Positions 1 through 7,867 of a stretch of DNA of 33,790 nucleotides are shown here, piece by piece (positions within the stretch are counted from its first letter, which is position 1; every line of letters begins with the position of its first letter). The position numbers were made by a program, and so were the translations under genes. Origin of the DNA: an uncultured Bacilli bacterium (GTDB lineage Bacteria > Bacillota_I > Bacilli_A > RFN20 > CAG-826); contig CALVRV010000015.1 in assembly GCA_944358865.1 (NCBI GenBank), forward strand, positions 1-33,790. The letters are read 5' to 3'. The notes below the pieces were generated by a model. The model worked only from the letters and a program-made list of their open reading frames with translations, was not told the origin of the DNA and searched no databases.

Positions 1-597
1 ACAACAACACTTCGTAACTGGGATAAGAAAGGACTTTTAAAGCCTGATGAACTTACAAAAGGGAAAGCTAGGCGATATAGAATTGAAACGTTACGAAATA
101 TAAACAGAAATATTATTTTTACTAAAGATGATTTAAAAACAATTGCTTATGCTCGAGTTTCTTCTCATGATCAAAAAGAAGATTTAAATCGACAAGTCCA
201 ATTATTGGAACTCTATTGTGCAAAACATGGCTATAAGTATGAAGTAATTCAAGATATTGGTTCTGGAATGAATTACTATAAAAAGGGATTAACAAAACTT
301 ATTGATTTAATTTTAGATAATCAGGTTCAAAGATTAATTTTAACTCATAAGGATAGGCTTTTACGTTTCGGTGCAGAATTAGTTTTCTCAATCTGCGAAG
401 CAAAAAATGTTGAAGTCATTATTATAAATCAAGGTGATGAAACCCCTTCGTTTGAAGAAGAACTTGCTAAGGATGTTTTAGAAATCATTACAATTTTTTC
501 TGCTCGATTATATGGAAGTCGTAGCAAGAAAAGCGAAAAGCTTATTAGTGATTTGGAGAAAGTAGTTGAAACAGATTTCACAGAAAATAAAAATTGA
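1..597 (+). CDS. tnpA: IS607-family serine recombinase TnpA (5'-truncated by window edge)
   Basis: Transposase of an IS607-type element: a serine recombinase expected to excise and integrate the element through a circular intermediate. The frame is open from base 1, so the gene begins outside the window; about 198 codons remain. The first visible residues (TLRNWDKKGLLKP) match the recognition helix and wing of the MerR-like DNA-binding domain found at the N-terminus of this family. About 55 residues in, AYARVSS carries the catalytic serine of the resolvase fold, followed by LTHKDRLLRFG and the helical end of the catalytic domain. A TTG at 205 could be taken for the start, but that would discard the HTH and the active-site serine. 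It ends in TGA and overlaps the start of tnpB by 32 nt in another frame, the usual IS607 arrangement. No internal damage is seen. Confidence 0.93.
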   Translation, partial: TTTLRNWDKKGLLKPDELTKGKARRYRIETLRNINRNIIFTKDDLKTIAYARVSSHDQKEDLNRQVQLLELYCAKHGYKYEVIQDIGSGMNYYKKGLTKLIDLILDNQVQRLILTHKDRLLRFGAELVFSICEAKNVEVIIINQGDETPSFEEELAKDVLEIITIFSARLYGSRSKKSEKLISDLEKVVETDFTENKN

Positions 598-1846
598 ACC
601 AAATAACATACAAAAAACATATCTTATTAAATGTTTTGGCTGTAAACGCTTTGCATATAATTGGGGTGTAGAGCAATATAACGAAAACATTAAGAAAGGT
701 ATATTTAAAGATGGTTATGATTTAAAAAAAGAATTCAATTCTTTAAAAAGGGATAAATTTTCTTTTGTTTTTGAAGTTACAAAATATGCTACTCAACAAC
801 CTTTTATTCATCTAAATAAAGCTATTAAAGACACTTTCAAAAAAGGAGCTAAGCCAATTGAACTTGCTTTTAAAAAGAAATCAAATAATGAAAGCTTCTA
901 TATTGGTGGAGATCAAATTAAAATTGTTAAAAAACCTAATTCAAACAAGCAGTATATAAAAATTCCCTTACTTGATAAACCTATAAAATTAACTGAAAAA
1001 ATTAAATATGAAGGAAAAATTATATCCTGTACAATTTCTCATATCTATTCGATATATTTTGTTTCTTTTACTTTTGCAATTTCTAAAGAAGAGTTATTAA
1101 AAAAGAAAGCAAAACTTGCTGTTTTTAAAGAAAAAGCTCTTGGAATTGATTTAGGAGTCAAATCAGCTTTAACTCTTTCAATTCCATTTAGCATTCATTT
1201 ACCTGAAGGCATAAAAAAAGAAAGCAGAAAGCTTATTAAATTATCTCGACAACTTGATAGAAAGATCCACCCAAGAACCAAAGGGGATCAAACTAAAAAG
1301 TCTAGAAATTATTTAAAAGCTTCTTATCGTTTAGCAAAAAAACATCTACGTATTTTAAATATGAAAACCGATTTTATTGAAAAAGTTTCTTCTATAATTG
1401 TTAAAAACTTTGATTTTATATGCATGGAAGATTTAAATGTTAAAGGAATGCTTAAAAATCATTATTTAGCAAGGGCCATCAGTGAAGTTTCTTTTTATAA
1501 ACTTAAAGAAAAGATACATTCAAAATGTGATATGGTTGGAAAATATTTTCTTTTGGCGGATAGATTTTTTGCTAGTTCTAAAATTTGTTCAACATGTGGT
1601 AATTATAATTCTCAAATAAAATTAAGTGATAGAAAATTTATTTGTGATAACTGCGGCGTTACAATTGATCGTGATTTTAATGCTGCAATTAATTTATATA
1701 ATTATTTAATTAAAAAAGTAGGTAGAGTTACTGCCGAATTTACGCTTGTGGACTTAACGGCTCTGATAAACGATTTCGATTTAAATCGTTTGTCAACCAG
1801 TAAGGTAGAAACAAGAAACCAACGTAATTTTTATATTAATTTATAA
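566..1846 (+). CDS. tnpB: IS607-type TnpB, RNA-guided RuvC nuclease
   Basis: 426-residue TnpB, the transposon-encoded ancestor type of Cas12 nucleases; members studied elsewhere cut DNA guided by an RNA from the element's right end. It looks intact. RuvC-I is ALGIDLGVKSAL with D195, RuvC-II is FICMEDLNVKG with E288, a four-cysteine zinc ribbon follows (C341, C344, C360, C363), and RuvC-III is TIDRDFNAAINL with D370. The start is a TTG at 566 preceded by GGAGA at 555-559 (6-nt gap), inside the end of tnpA. There is no ATG that would keep the N-terminal beta-barrel. Length is normal for the family (about 370-430). The C-terminal coding sequence also contains a strong hairpin (1768-1791) likely to belong to the guide RNA. 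Cleavage activity is inferred from intact catalytic residues only. Confidence 0.95.
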   Translation: MKQISQKIKIEPNNIQKTYLIKCFGCKRFAYNWGVEQYNENIKKGIFKDGYDLKKEFNSLKRDKFSFVFEVTKYATQQPFIHLNKAIKDTFKKGAKPIELAFKKKSNNESFYIGGDQIKIVKKPNSNKQYIKIPLLDKPIKLTEKIKYEGKIISCTISHIYSIYFVSFTFAISKEELLKKKAKLAVFKEKALGIDLGVKSALTLSIPFSIHLPEGIKKESRKLIKLSRQLDRKIHPRTKGDQTKKSRNYLKASYRLAKKHLRILNMKTDFIEKVSSIIVKNFDFICMEDLNVKGMLKNHYLARAISEVSFYKLKEKIHSKCDMVGKYFLLADRFFASSKICSTCGNYNSQIKLSDRKFICDNCGVTIDRDFNAAINLYNYLIKKVGRVTAEFTLVDLTALINDFDLNRLSTSKVETRNQRNFYINL

Positions 1847-1862
1847 TTATTTATAAGTTTGG
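1768..1862 (+). ncRNA. Predicted 3' part of the TnpB guide RNA (reRNA/omegaRNA) and element right end
   Basis: In IS200/IS605 and IS607 elements the guide RNA overlaps the 3' end of tnpB and runs off the right end, so that the flanking DNA becomes the guide. Here a perfect 9-bp hairpin (AAACGATTT at 1768-1776, AAATCGTTT at 1783-1791, 6-nt loop) lies in the tail of tnpB. A short AT dyad sits at 1841-1856, and the flanking gene's reading frame is visible from about 1862. IS607 elements prefer GG targets, and GG at 1861-1862 is the best junction candidate. The 5' end of the RNA cannot be fixed by eye. The exact junction could differ by several bases. Confidence 0.45.
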
Positions 1863-2747
1863 TATAACGGTCACCAATTAATTGATAAGTTAAATTCGTA
1901 TCACTCGGTGTATCTCCAATAAAATCTACTTCTACTTGGCTAAATATATCATCATAATCTAAATCATAAATATGAGGATTTAAATTATTTTTAATAGTAA
2001 TTTTTGTAGGATAAACTAAAGAAGAAGTATTATTTTTAACTTCTAATTTGATCTTATTATTTATATTTGAAGTTTCATATATATAAGTGATACCTTCATT
2101 TAATGCGTGAATAACATTATATTTATCAACATAAGCAATATCACTATCACTAGATATAAATTCTAATAACGATTCATCAAAATATCTTAATGCATCATTG
2201 TTATTTGAATAGTCATTATATTAATATCAATATAAGAAGAATGTCCTACTAATAAAGTATCATCAGATAAAGAAAATGTATAATTAGTGGGTTTTTGTAA
2301 AGGTTTTGCGCTTATTTGTATAGTTTTTGAAATATTTTTATTATCGTCACTTGTAATAACAAATTCACCAGAAGCATCAGAAGAATAACTTTCAATATAA
2401 AAAGAATTGCCTTGTCTTACAACATTAAAATTTGTATCATCGCTAATCGTATAACTTATTGCTTTATTAGAAGCATTATTTGGTAATACTTCATAAGTAA
2501 TTCTTTGTGTCGTGCCATAAATAATATCTATATGTTCAGTATTGTTTTCAATATTAATATCACTAACTGGTACATATTCTTCTTGATAAGAAACGTTATT
2601 ATTAATTAAAAAAGCAAAAATATATCCAAAAAAATTACTCTGATTCGCGCTTAAATCACCTGGCAAAGCACTTTCAGCAATAATAAAAACATTTAACAAA
2701 ATACTTAACGATAAAAATATGTATTTAAGAATATTTTGCTTCTTCAT
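1862..2747 (-). pseudogene. Secreted Ig-like (BIG2-type) protein, frameshifted and truncated by the IS607 element
   Basis: The first part reads from ATG at 2747 as a secreted protein: a Lys-led hydrophobic segment (residues 3-25) followed by beta-rich sequence with BIG2-like phrases (ITYEVLPNNASNKAISYTISD). That frame stops at 2187. A second minus-strand frame continues without a stop from about 2219 to the IS end and carries on sensibly (YSNNNDALRYFDESLLEFISSDSD broken as two pieces, then an Ig-like continuation). One missing base near 2214-2222 (after codons for YIDIN) reconciles the two. About 300 residues remain before the element interrupts the gene. A sequencing error at the frameshift cannot be excluded, but the 3' loss is real within this window. 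No Shine-Dalgarno precedes the ATG. The start lies 39 nt after the yfcE-like stop, so it may once have been co-transcribed with 2787-3845. Confidence 0.72.
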
Positions 2748-2748
2748 A

Positions 2749-2763
2749 TGATAAAGTTTATCA
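2749..2763. promoter_or_regulatory. Perfect 15-bp palindrome just upstream of the Ig-like pseudogene
   Basis: TGATAAA, one central base, TTTATCA. It ends 1 nt before the start codon at 2747 and lies between that gene and the phosphoesterase stop. It could be an operator, or on the minus strand a GATAAA -10-like box. No second copy was noticed in the window. Confidence 0.4.
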
Positions 2764-2786
2764 AAGATAAAATAAAAATAAAATTA

Positions 2787-3332
2787 CTAAATATTTAAGC
2801 ATTCTAGCGTTTTATTATCTAATAAATCTTTAATTAAAATGTTTTTGTCATCAAAAATAATATATGTATGATTTATTTTTTCTTTTGGAAGAGAAATACT
2901 ACCAGGATTTATATATGTAATATTAGATATATTTTTAAATCCATAGATATGATAATGACCATAAAAAATAATATTAATATTTTGATCAACAACATCTTCT
3001 TGATTAAATTTAAGATGCTGACCATGAATTAAAAGCACATTCATATCATTAAGTTTTAAAATTAATTTATCATGTAAATGAAAATCTAAGACCATTTCAT
3101 CTACTTCTGCATCACAATTACCTTTAATTGCAATTATTTTATCTTTATATTGATTTAATAAAGATACAACTTTTTTTGGTTCATATCCTTTTGGTAAATC
3201 ATTTCTAGGACCATGATATAAAATATCTCCTAGAATAATTAATTTATCAAAATTATCATTATTAAAAATGTTAATAACTTTTTCTAAATAATAATAACTA
3301 CCATGTATATCACTGATAATAAGATATTTCAT
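2787..3332 (-). CDS. yfcE: YfcE/MJ0936-type metallophosphodiesterase
   Basis: 181-residue calcineurin-like phosphoesterase of the short YfcE family, cytosolic, binding two metal ions and hydrolysing phosphodiesters of undefined physiological identity. All metal-binding motifs are present in order: SDIHG (D8, H10), LGDILYHGP (D36), KGNCD (N72), IHGQH (H103), YGHYH (H126, H128) and the family signature NPGS near residue 142. Length is typical (about 180). It starts 3 nt after the flavodoxin stop, so the two form one transcript with probable translational coupling. The true substrate is unknown. Confidence 0.92.
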   Translation of the reverse strand: MKYLIISDIHGSYYYLEKVINIFNNDNFDKLIILGDILYHGPRNDLPKGYEPKKVVSLLNQYKDKIIAIKGNCDAEVDEMVLDFHLHDKLILKLNDMNVLLIHGQHLKFNQEDVVDQNINIIFYGHYHIYGFKNISNITYINPGSISLPKEKINHTYIIFDDKNILIKDLLDNKTLECLNI

Positions 3333-3335
3333 AAA

Positions 3336-3845
3336 TTATTTTTCAATCCATTTCTTTAATAATTCATCACAATTATCAACATCATAACCACGAATAGAAA
3401 GACCAGATTTAAGATTGCTTGTTTTTAAAGATGATCTTAATTCTAATTCACCTAATCCAAAATCCCCTTCCTCATTTGTGCAGAAAGGTTTAACTATTTT
3501 TCCGCTCAAATTATATGTTTCTAAAAATGTTTTAATAATTCTTGGAAAAGTTCTATACCAAATAGGAAATCCTAAATAAATAACATCATAGGCATCTAAA
3601 TTTTCAATTACTTTAACAAATGGTGGGCGAATATTATTTTCATATTCTTCTTTTGCTCTTTGATTACATTCCTCATAAATATATGGATATGGTTCAACAG
3701 GTTCAATTTTTAAAAGTGTCCCGCCTGTATAAGAAGCAATCTTTTTTGCTACTTTTTGAGTATTTCCTTCTTCAATATAACATATTGAATCATGCATTAA
3801 ATTACCACCTTCTCTAGAAAAATAAGCAATTAAAATATTCGACAT
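3336..3845 (-). CDS. Flavodoxin-fold protein (Flavodoxin_4-like)
   Basis: 169-residue flavodoxin-like protein, probably FMN-binding and cytosolic. The first strand is ILIAYFSREG. The phosphate-binding loop is separated from it by a short insertion and appears as EEGNTQKVAKKIA, an arrangement seen in a common Firmicutes flavodoxin subfamily. Later landmarks are YDVIYLGFPIWYRTFPRIIKTFLE (quoted here in parts: YDVIYLGFPIW, then FPRIIKTFLE), which forms the isoalloxazine-side loop, and a short C-terminal helix. The ATG at 3845 has a good TGGAGGT site. Electron donor and acceptor cannot be told from the sequence. It leads a two-gene unit with the phosphoesterase. Confidence 0.88.
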   Translation of the reverse strand: MSNILIAYFSREGGNLMHDSICYIEEGNTQKVAKKIASYTGGTLLKIEPVEPYPYIYEECNQRAKEEYENNIRPPFVKVIENLDAYDVIYLGFPIWYRTFPRIIKTFLETYNLSGKIVKPFCTNEEGDFGLGELELRSSLKTSNLKSGLSIRGYDVDNCDELLKKWIEK

Positions 3846-3872
3846 AAAAATACCTCCATAGGAACATTAAAT

Positions 3873-3881
3873 ATTTTAGCA
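3873..3881 (-). promoter_or_regulatory. Possible extended -10 promoter of the flavodoxin/yfcE unit
   Basis: On the minus strand the sequence reads TGCTAAAAT, a TG-N extended -10 box, about 28 nt before the ATG at 3845. It leaves room for the TGGAGGT ribosome site. The -35 (TTTAAA, 17-nt spacer) is weak in very AT-rich DNA. The rest of 3882-4066 shows no gene. Confidence 0.4.
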
Positions 3882-4066
3882 ATATATTTAATATTTTTAA
3901 ATTATATATTTAATTTAAAGTTGCAATTTTAAAATTTAGTTTTATTTCATGTTTTTAATATACCACTATGAATTAAAATAGATGTTATTAGAGATTTTGA
4001 TTTATTATCATTCACAAAAGTCAAAAAAAATTAAAGTTTTGGGAATGAAGTAAAATATAACAATTA

Positions 4067-4099
4067 AAAATGATGTAAGACATTGCCCTACATCATTTT
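4067..4099 (-). terminator. Rho-independent terminator closing the starch/nuclease operon
   Basis: An 11-bp perfect stem (AAAATGATGTA at 4067-4077 with TACATCATTTT at 4089-4099) and an 11-nt loop. Read on the minus strand it lies 25 nt beyond the stop of the CBM26 lipoprotein and runs into a T tract (TTTTTAATTG). The flanking A and T tracts make it potentially bidirectional. Confidence 0.82.
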
Positions 4100-4123
4100 A
4101 ATTAATGTTATTTATAATGTTTT

Positions 4124-4939
4124 TTATTCTTGATTAGAATATATTGACCAAGTTCCTTCAACTTTATTTCCGTCGCTTGTCCAGGCTTGCTCACTATCTA
4201 AAATAGTGTATAAATTATTTTCTTCACGTAAAGCCAAGTCAATATCTATTGTTTGAGCGCCCCAATCTTCACTGCCATCGCCACTTCGTCTTGAGAAAAT
4301 ACATGAATCGTATTTTTCTAAATCAATATCGATATACCAATAATTATATCCAATTGGATTGCCCTCGCTATCAACACCAGTTTGAACAAATTCAATCGCG
4401 TTCATTTTTTCACCTGGCCATTCTAGTTTATAACCGCTATCACCCCAAAGATAAATATAGGTAGATGCTCCAAATTGATTCCACCAAGAAGCATCTTGGA
4501 AATAAATTCTTGTTAAATCTCCAACTGGTGGATCAGGTGGAACATCACTTCCTCCGATATCACTATAATTACCTGTATAAGAATAAAAAGCGTATAAGAT
4601 TTCACCATCGATATCATTTGAAAGTTCGTCAATTACTTTAGGTGTTCCTTCCCCATCATATATAATCCATGAAGTAAATTCGACATCTTTACTAGTGGAA
4701 GTTATAACATCTTTACCTGGCAAAGCTTCACCAGAGATACCTTCGTATAAGACATAATTTTCTAAAAATAATTCATCATTATTTTGACCTTTTTGGCCAT
4801 TATATAAACCATTTTGTCCTAAAACAAGATTAACACTTATATTATCAACTGCATCAACGTGATTGATATTATTATTACAAGCACTGATGAAAGGAATAGT
4901 TAATCCTAATATTGAAACAAATAATATTTTACTTTTCAT
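4124..4939 (-). CDS. Starch-binding lipoprotein with CBM26 module
   Basis: 271-residue lipoprotein. The signal is MKSKILFVSILGLTIPFISAC, giving lipidated C21. Residues about 35-125 form a module with NGLYNGQKG, LYEGISGEALPGKD and a W/Y-rich end, which I do not assign to a named family. A short Pro linker (VPPDPPVG) leads to residues 143-265, which look like a CBM26 starch-binding domain: RIYFQDASWW, YIYLWGDSG, WPGEKM, YNYWYIDIDLEKYDSCIFS and a QTIDIDL strand, with the aromatic and Trp residues typical of alpha-glucan binding. No catalytic domain is present, so its likely job is to hold starch or glycogen fragments at the membrane surface for the co-transcribed amylase and pullulanase. RBS is GGGAGGT; it starts 16 nt after the amylase stop. 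CBM26 assignment is by motif recall and fairly confident. Confidence 0.8.
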   Translation of the reverse strand: MKSKILFVSILGLTIPFISACNNNINHVDAVDNISVNLVLGQNGLYNGQKGQNNDELFLENYVLYEGISGEALPGKDVITSTSKDVEFTSWIIYDGEGTPKVIDELSNDIDGEILYAFYSYTGNYSDIGGSDVPPDPPVGDLTRIYFQDASWWNQFGASTYIYLWGDSGYKLEWPGEKMNAIEFVQTGVDSEGNPIGYNYWYIDIDLEKYDSCIFSRRSGDGSEDWGAQTIDIDLALREENNLYTILDSEQAWTSDGNKVEGTWSIYSNQE

Positions 4940-4955
4940 TATTAACTAACCTCCC

Positions 4956-7427
4956 TTATTTTTGAACAACAATTACTCCATATGGAGTAAGAGTTCCTGT
5001 TGATGAAGCGCTATTTAATGCATATACAGTGCCGTTTGTTACATCAATATTTGCCGTTAAATTATTTTTACCAACATTGATATAAACATCAAACGTTCCA
5101 TTTGAAGAATTAACTACAAAATAATAAACATCTTGGCAATCATTAAAATCATAGCCCTGATATTGAGCGTTTTTACCATATAATGATTTAATTTGTGTTA
5201 ATTGTTTAACAAAATCTAGCATGTCATTATCGCTAGTGCTTTGTTGTTGTTCCTCAAAGGATTTAATTGTTTCATTATATGTATCCCAAGTTACTTCATA
5301 CCCATTAAAAGCGTAATCAGTAGTAATACTTTCATCACCCCATTTAAATGGTTGACGATACCATAAATCTAAATTATTTTCATTTTCATATAAGGCGATG
5401 TGTTGATCGGTATTAGAAGACATACCTAATTCATCACCATAATAAATCCATGAAATACCTGGGGTTAGTAAAGTTGATGCCATACCAACTTTCGCGCGAT
5501 TAATTTCATCTCTTTTACCAGTAATTTTATCTGTATCACCAGACATATGATTAATTAATCTTTGTACGTCATGATTAGAAGTAAAAGCAGAGTTAATAAA
5601 ATCGCTACGATTTCCACCAGGGACACTGACACCAGTATCACCTAAAGTGTAAGTGCTATTACTTTTAAATGTATCATATGTTTCACTTTGATGAATTTTA
5701 GAAGAAGTATTTGTCTGGTGGCCAACATTATCATATAACCATTCACGATTATGATAATATAAACCAAAATCAAATTGAGAATCTAAAGCTTGATAATATG
5801 GTGCAATTCTTGTACCCCAACCATCAAAGTTTTCACCAACTAAGAAACAATTTGGATAAATAGCTTTTAAACGATTAGCGAATTCTTTCCAAAAATTAAC
5901 ATTTTTAGTTAAATCACTAGAATAATCAAAGTCTTTAGTAACAGTTTCCATCATTTCAGTATCATAATAAGTTCTTTCTCCAGTGTCACTAATGACAATA
6001 TCATTTCCAGTATCTTCAACTTCATCTTTCATATAGATGTGTTTAACCGCATCTAATCTAAAACCATCTAAACCAAATCCAAGCCAATATAGAGCCATAT
6101 TAATAACTAAATCTCTAGTAGCTTGACAATCATAATTAAGTTCAGCCATACCAGAACCAAATTTTCCATAATAGTAATAATTTGATTCACCATCTTTATA
6201 CCAATCTGGATGGTCTTCAACATTAACATCAACATATCGACCATCTTGATATAATTTAACTTTGTCACCTTTAAATTTCCAATGGTACATGTCGCGATAA
6301 TTAATTTCTTCACCAAATTCATTATGTCCAACTTCTCCAGCTTGAGATTTCATAAACCAAACATTATTTTTACTTGTATGGTTTAAAACTAAATCCATTA
6401 AGACTTTCATTCCTTTTTGATGCGCTTTATAAATTAATTCACGATAATCACTTATTGTGCCAAATTTAGGATCGATTTGATAAAAATCTGTTACATCATA
6501 ACCATGATAAGATTCACAAGCTTGAACAGGTGTTAACCATAAAACATCGACACCTAAATCATCTAAATAATCAAGAGAATCAATAACACCACGAATATCA
6601 CCTAATCCATCACCATTACTATCTCTAAATGAGGCAACAAATATTTGATATCCAACACCTAATGAAGAAAAATCACTAGAAGTAGGAGAATTATTAAATA
6701 TTGAAGATGAGGAATCAACATTTGTTTGACTACGATATTGACCTGTTGTATCTGTCACAATAGGATTAACATCTACTTCATTAGAATAAGTAAAAGTATA
6801 ATTTTTAACATTTCCTTGGACACAATATATATGTAAGTAGCCTTTCTTAGCTAATTCTTGGTCAATATTTTGAATGTATGTATTACTACCACCATCACTA
6901 GTCCAGTGTGTACCTCCGCTCATAGAATTTTGATCAATAATTAAAAATCCTAGTCGAGTCATATTTTCAAAACTGACAGGGTTTCCACTTCTTCCACCGA
7001 CAAGATTTTCAGCATTTAAATCTATATCCATAATACGTCCACTTTGATCAATATCAGCACCGCTATTACCAATATTGGTCATCCAAGAAGTAGACATTTC
7101 ATAAAATGTATCTTGAACTTGCTTATTACTAGCGCCCCACAAAGTACCTTCACTATCAGTCGGAGCGTTTTGCCAAATCCAAAAAGCATAATTATCGTAA
7201 TTACCATCTTCGCGATAATAATGGAAATATATGTGGCCTTCTTTAGACCATGTACCAACCCATTCATCATAATTTTCTACATTTGTTGTTGATGGATTAT
7301 GACTTGTTGTTGTAGTTGTAGAAGGATTTGGAGTAGTTGTGCTAGTAACAGGATTATCATTATCACAACTTGTAATTGTTAAACATAAAGTTAAAGCGAT
7401 AATAGATATATTTTTTTTATTAATCAT
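4956..7427 (-). CDS. Secreted lipoprotein alpha-amylase (GH13) with N-terminal CBM41
   Basis: 823-residue membrane-anchored alpha-glucan hydrolase. I chose the ATG at 7427, not the upstream one at 7469: it gives a clean lipoprotein signal ending LTITSC (C21) and has AAGGAGA about 11 nt upstream, whereas the longer form overlaps the previous gene. A Thr/Ser/Pro linker (about 25-48) precedes a CBM41-type module (IYFHYYREDGNYDNYAFWIW, about 65-170). The GH13 barrel begins near 258 (GYQIFVASFRDSNGDGLGD) and has all four conserved regions: DLVLNH, GFRLDAVKH (nucleophile D459), FLVGENFDG (acid/base E532) and TSNHDVQRL (D620). A C-terminal beta domain ends at VIVVQK. The GDG near the barrel start suggests calcium binding, common in this subgroup. 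Precise specificity (alpha-amylase or neopullulanase-like) is not decidable by eye. Confidence 0.93.
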   Translation of the reverse strand: MINKKNISIIALTLCLTITSCDNDNPVTSTTTPNPSTTTTTSHNPSTTNVENYDEWVGTWSKEGHIYFHYYREDGNYDNYAFWIWQNAPTDSEGTLWGASNKQVQDTFYEMSTSWMTNIGNSGADIDQSGRIMDIDLNAENLVGGRSGNPVSFENMTRLGFLIIDQNSMSGGTHWTSDGGSNTYIQNIDQELAKKGYLHIYCVQGNVKNYTFTYSNEVDVNPIVTDTTGQYRSQTNVDSSSSIFNNSPTSSDFSSLGVGYQIFVASFRDSNGDGLGDIRGVIDSLDYLDDLGVDVLWLTPVQACESYHGYDVTDFYQIDPKFGTISDYRELIYKAHQKGMKVLMDLVLNHTSKNNVWFMKSQAGEVGHNEFGEEINYRDMYHWKFKGDKVKLYQDGRYVDVNVEDHPDWYKDGESNYYYYGKFGSGMAELNYDCQATRDLVINMALYWLGFGLDGFRLDAVKHIYMKDEVEDTGNDIVISDTGERTYYDTEMMETVTKDFDYSSDLTKNVNFWKEFANRLKAIYPNCFLVGENFDGWGTRIAPYYQALDSQFDFGLYYHNREWLYDNVGHQTNTSSKIHQSETYDTFKSNSTYTLGDTGVSVPGGNRSDFINSAFTSNHDVQRLINHMSGDTDKITGKRDEINRAKVGMASTLLTPGISWIYYGDELGMSSNTDQHIALYENENNLDLWYRQPFKWGDESITTDYAFNGYEVTWDTYNETIKSFEEQQQSTSDNDMLDFVKQLTQIKSLYGKNAQYQGYDFNDCQDVYYFVVNSSNGTFDVYINVGKNNLTANIDVTNGTVYALNSASSTGTLTPYGVIVVQK

Positions 7428-7443
7428 AAATCTAATTATCTCC

Positions 7444-7863
7444 TTATTCGACATAATCCCATATGCCATATAGTGTTAATACAGGAGGATATAAATTTTC
7501 TGGCACGGTATCAACACTAAAATCCCATAAATCTTCACTAGACGCTACTAGGGGTTTTGTTGACCAGCCAACAAAAGTATTAAAAGCAGGGTCATTAGAT
7601 TCTGGCTCTTCTGGCACATCAGTAATTAATTCATGAGTTCTACCATGACCAGTATAATATGTTTGACCAGCAATGCTTTCATAAATACTGAGATAATAAT
7701 AAATAGTAATATCTTGAATAATTGCAGGTCTAGATGTTGTTGTAGTAGTTAAAATAGGATCTTCACTAGTAGTGGTTGTTGATGACGTTGTACTTTCTTG
7801 ACACGCACCTAAAACAAGAACCATAGGAAGCAAAGCTAATACAAATTTATATTTATTTTTCAT
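7444..7863 (-). CDS. Small lipoprotein with one InlB B-repeat-like domain
   Basis: 139 residues from the ATG at 7863, which has GGAGGAT 7 nt upstream; the longer 153-residue reading would overlap the pullulanase gene and hide the lipobox. The signal ends LVLVLGAC, giving C21, followed by a Ser/Thr-rich stretch (SSTTTTSEDP). Residues about 45-139 resemble the beta-grasp InlB B-repeat/Listeria-Bacteroides repeat: a Tyr-rich first strand (ITIYYYLSIYES), then FNTFVGWSTKP, WDFSVDTV and the ending LTLYGIWDY. Such repeats normally mediate surface binding. It lies 4 nt after the pullulanase stop and 16 nt before the amylase start, so it is tied to glucan use, possibly as a scaffold. No ligand is known. 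Confidence 0.78.
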   Translation of the reverse strand: MKNKYKFVLALLPMVLVLGACQESTTSSTTTTSEDPILTTTTTSRPAIIQDITIYYYLSIYESIAGQTYYTGHGRTHELITDVPEEPESNDPAFNTFVGWSTKPLVASSEDLWDFSVDTVPENLYPPVLTLYGIWDYVE

Positions 7864-7867
7864 TATT

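Noticed and set aside
205-597. A 130-residue protein starting at TTG 205
   Set aside because: The same frame is open to base 1 and encodes the HTH and catalytic serine of TnpA, so 205 is internal.
4249-4464. Plus-strand frames inside the lipoprotein, amylase, nuclease, flippase and opp genes
   Set aside because: Antisense or out-of-frame shadows without ribosome sites or recognisable sequence.
7428-7469. Longer start for the amylase
   Set aside because: It overlaps the previous gene, spoils the lipoprotein signal, and the ATG at 7427 has its own AAGGAGA site.
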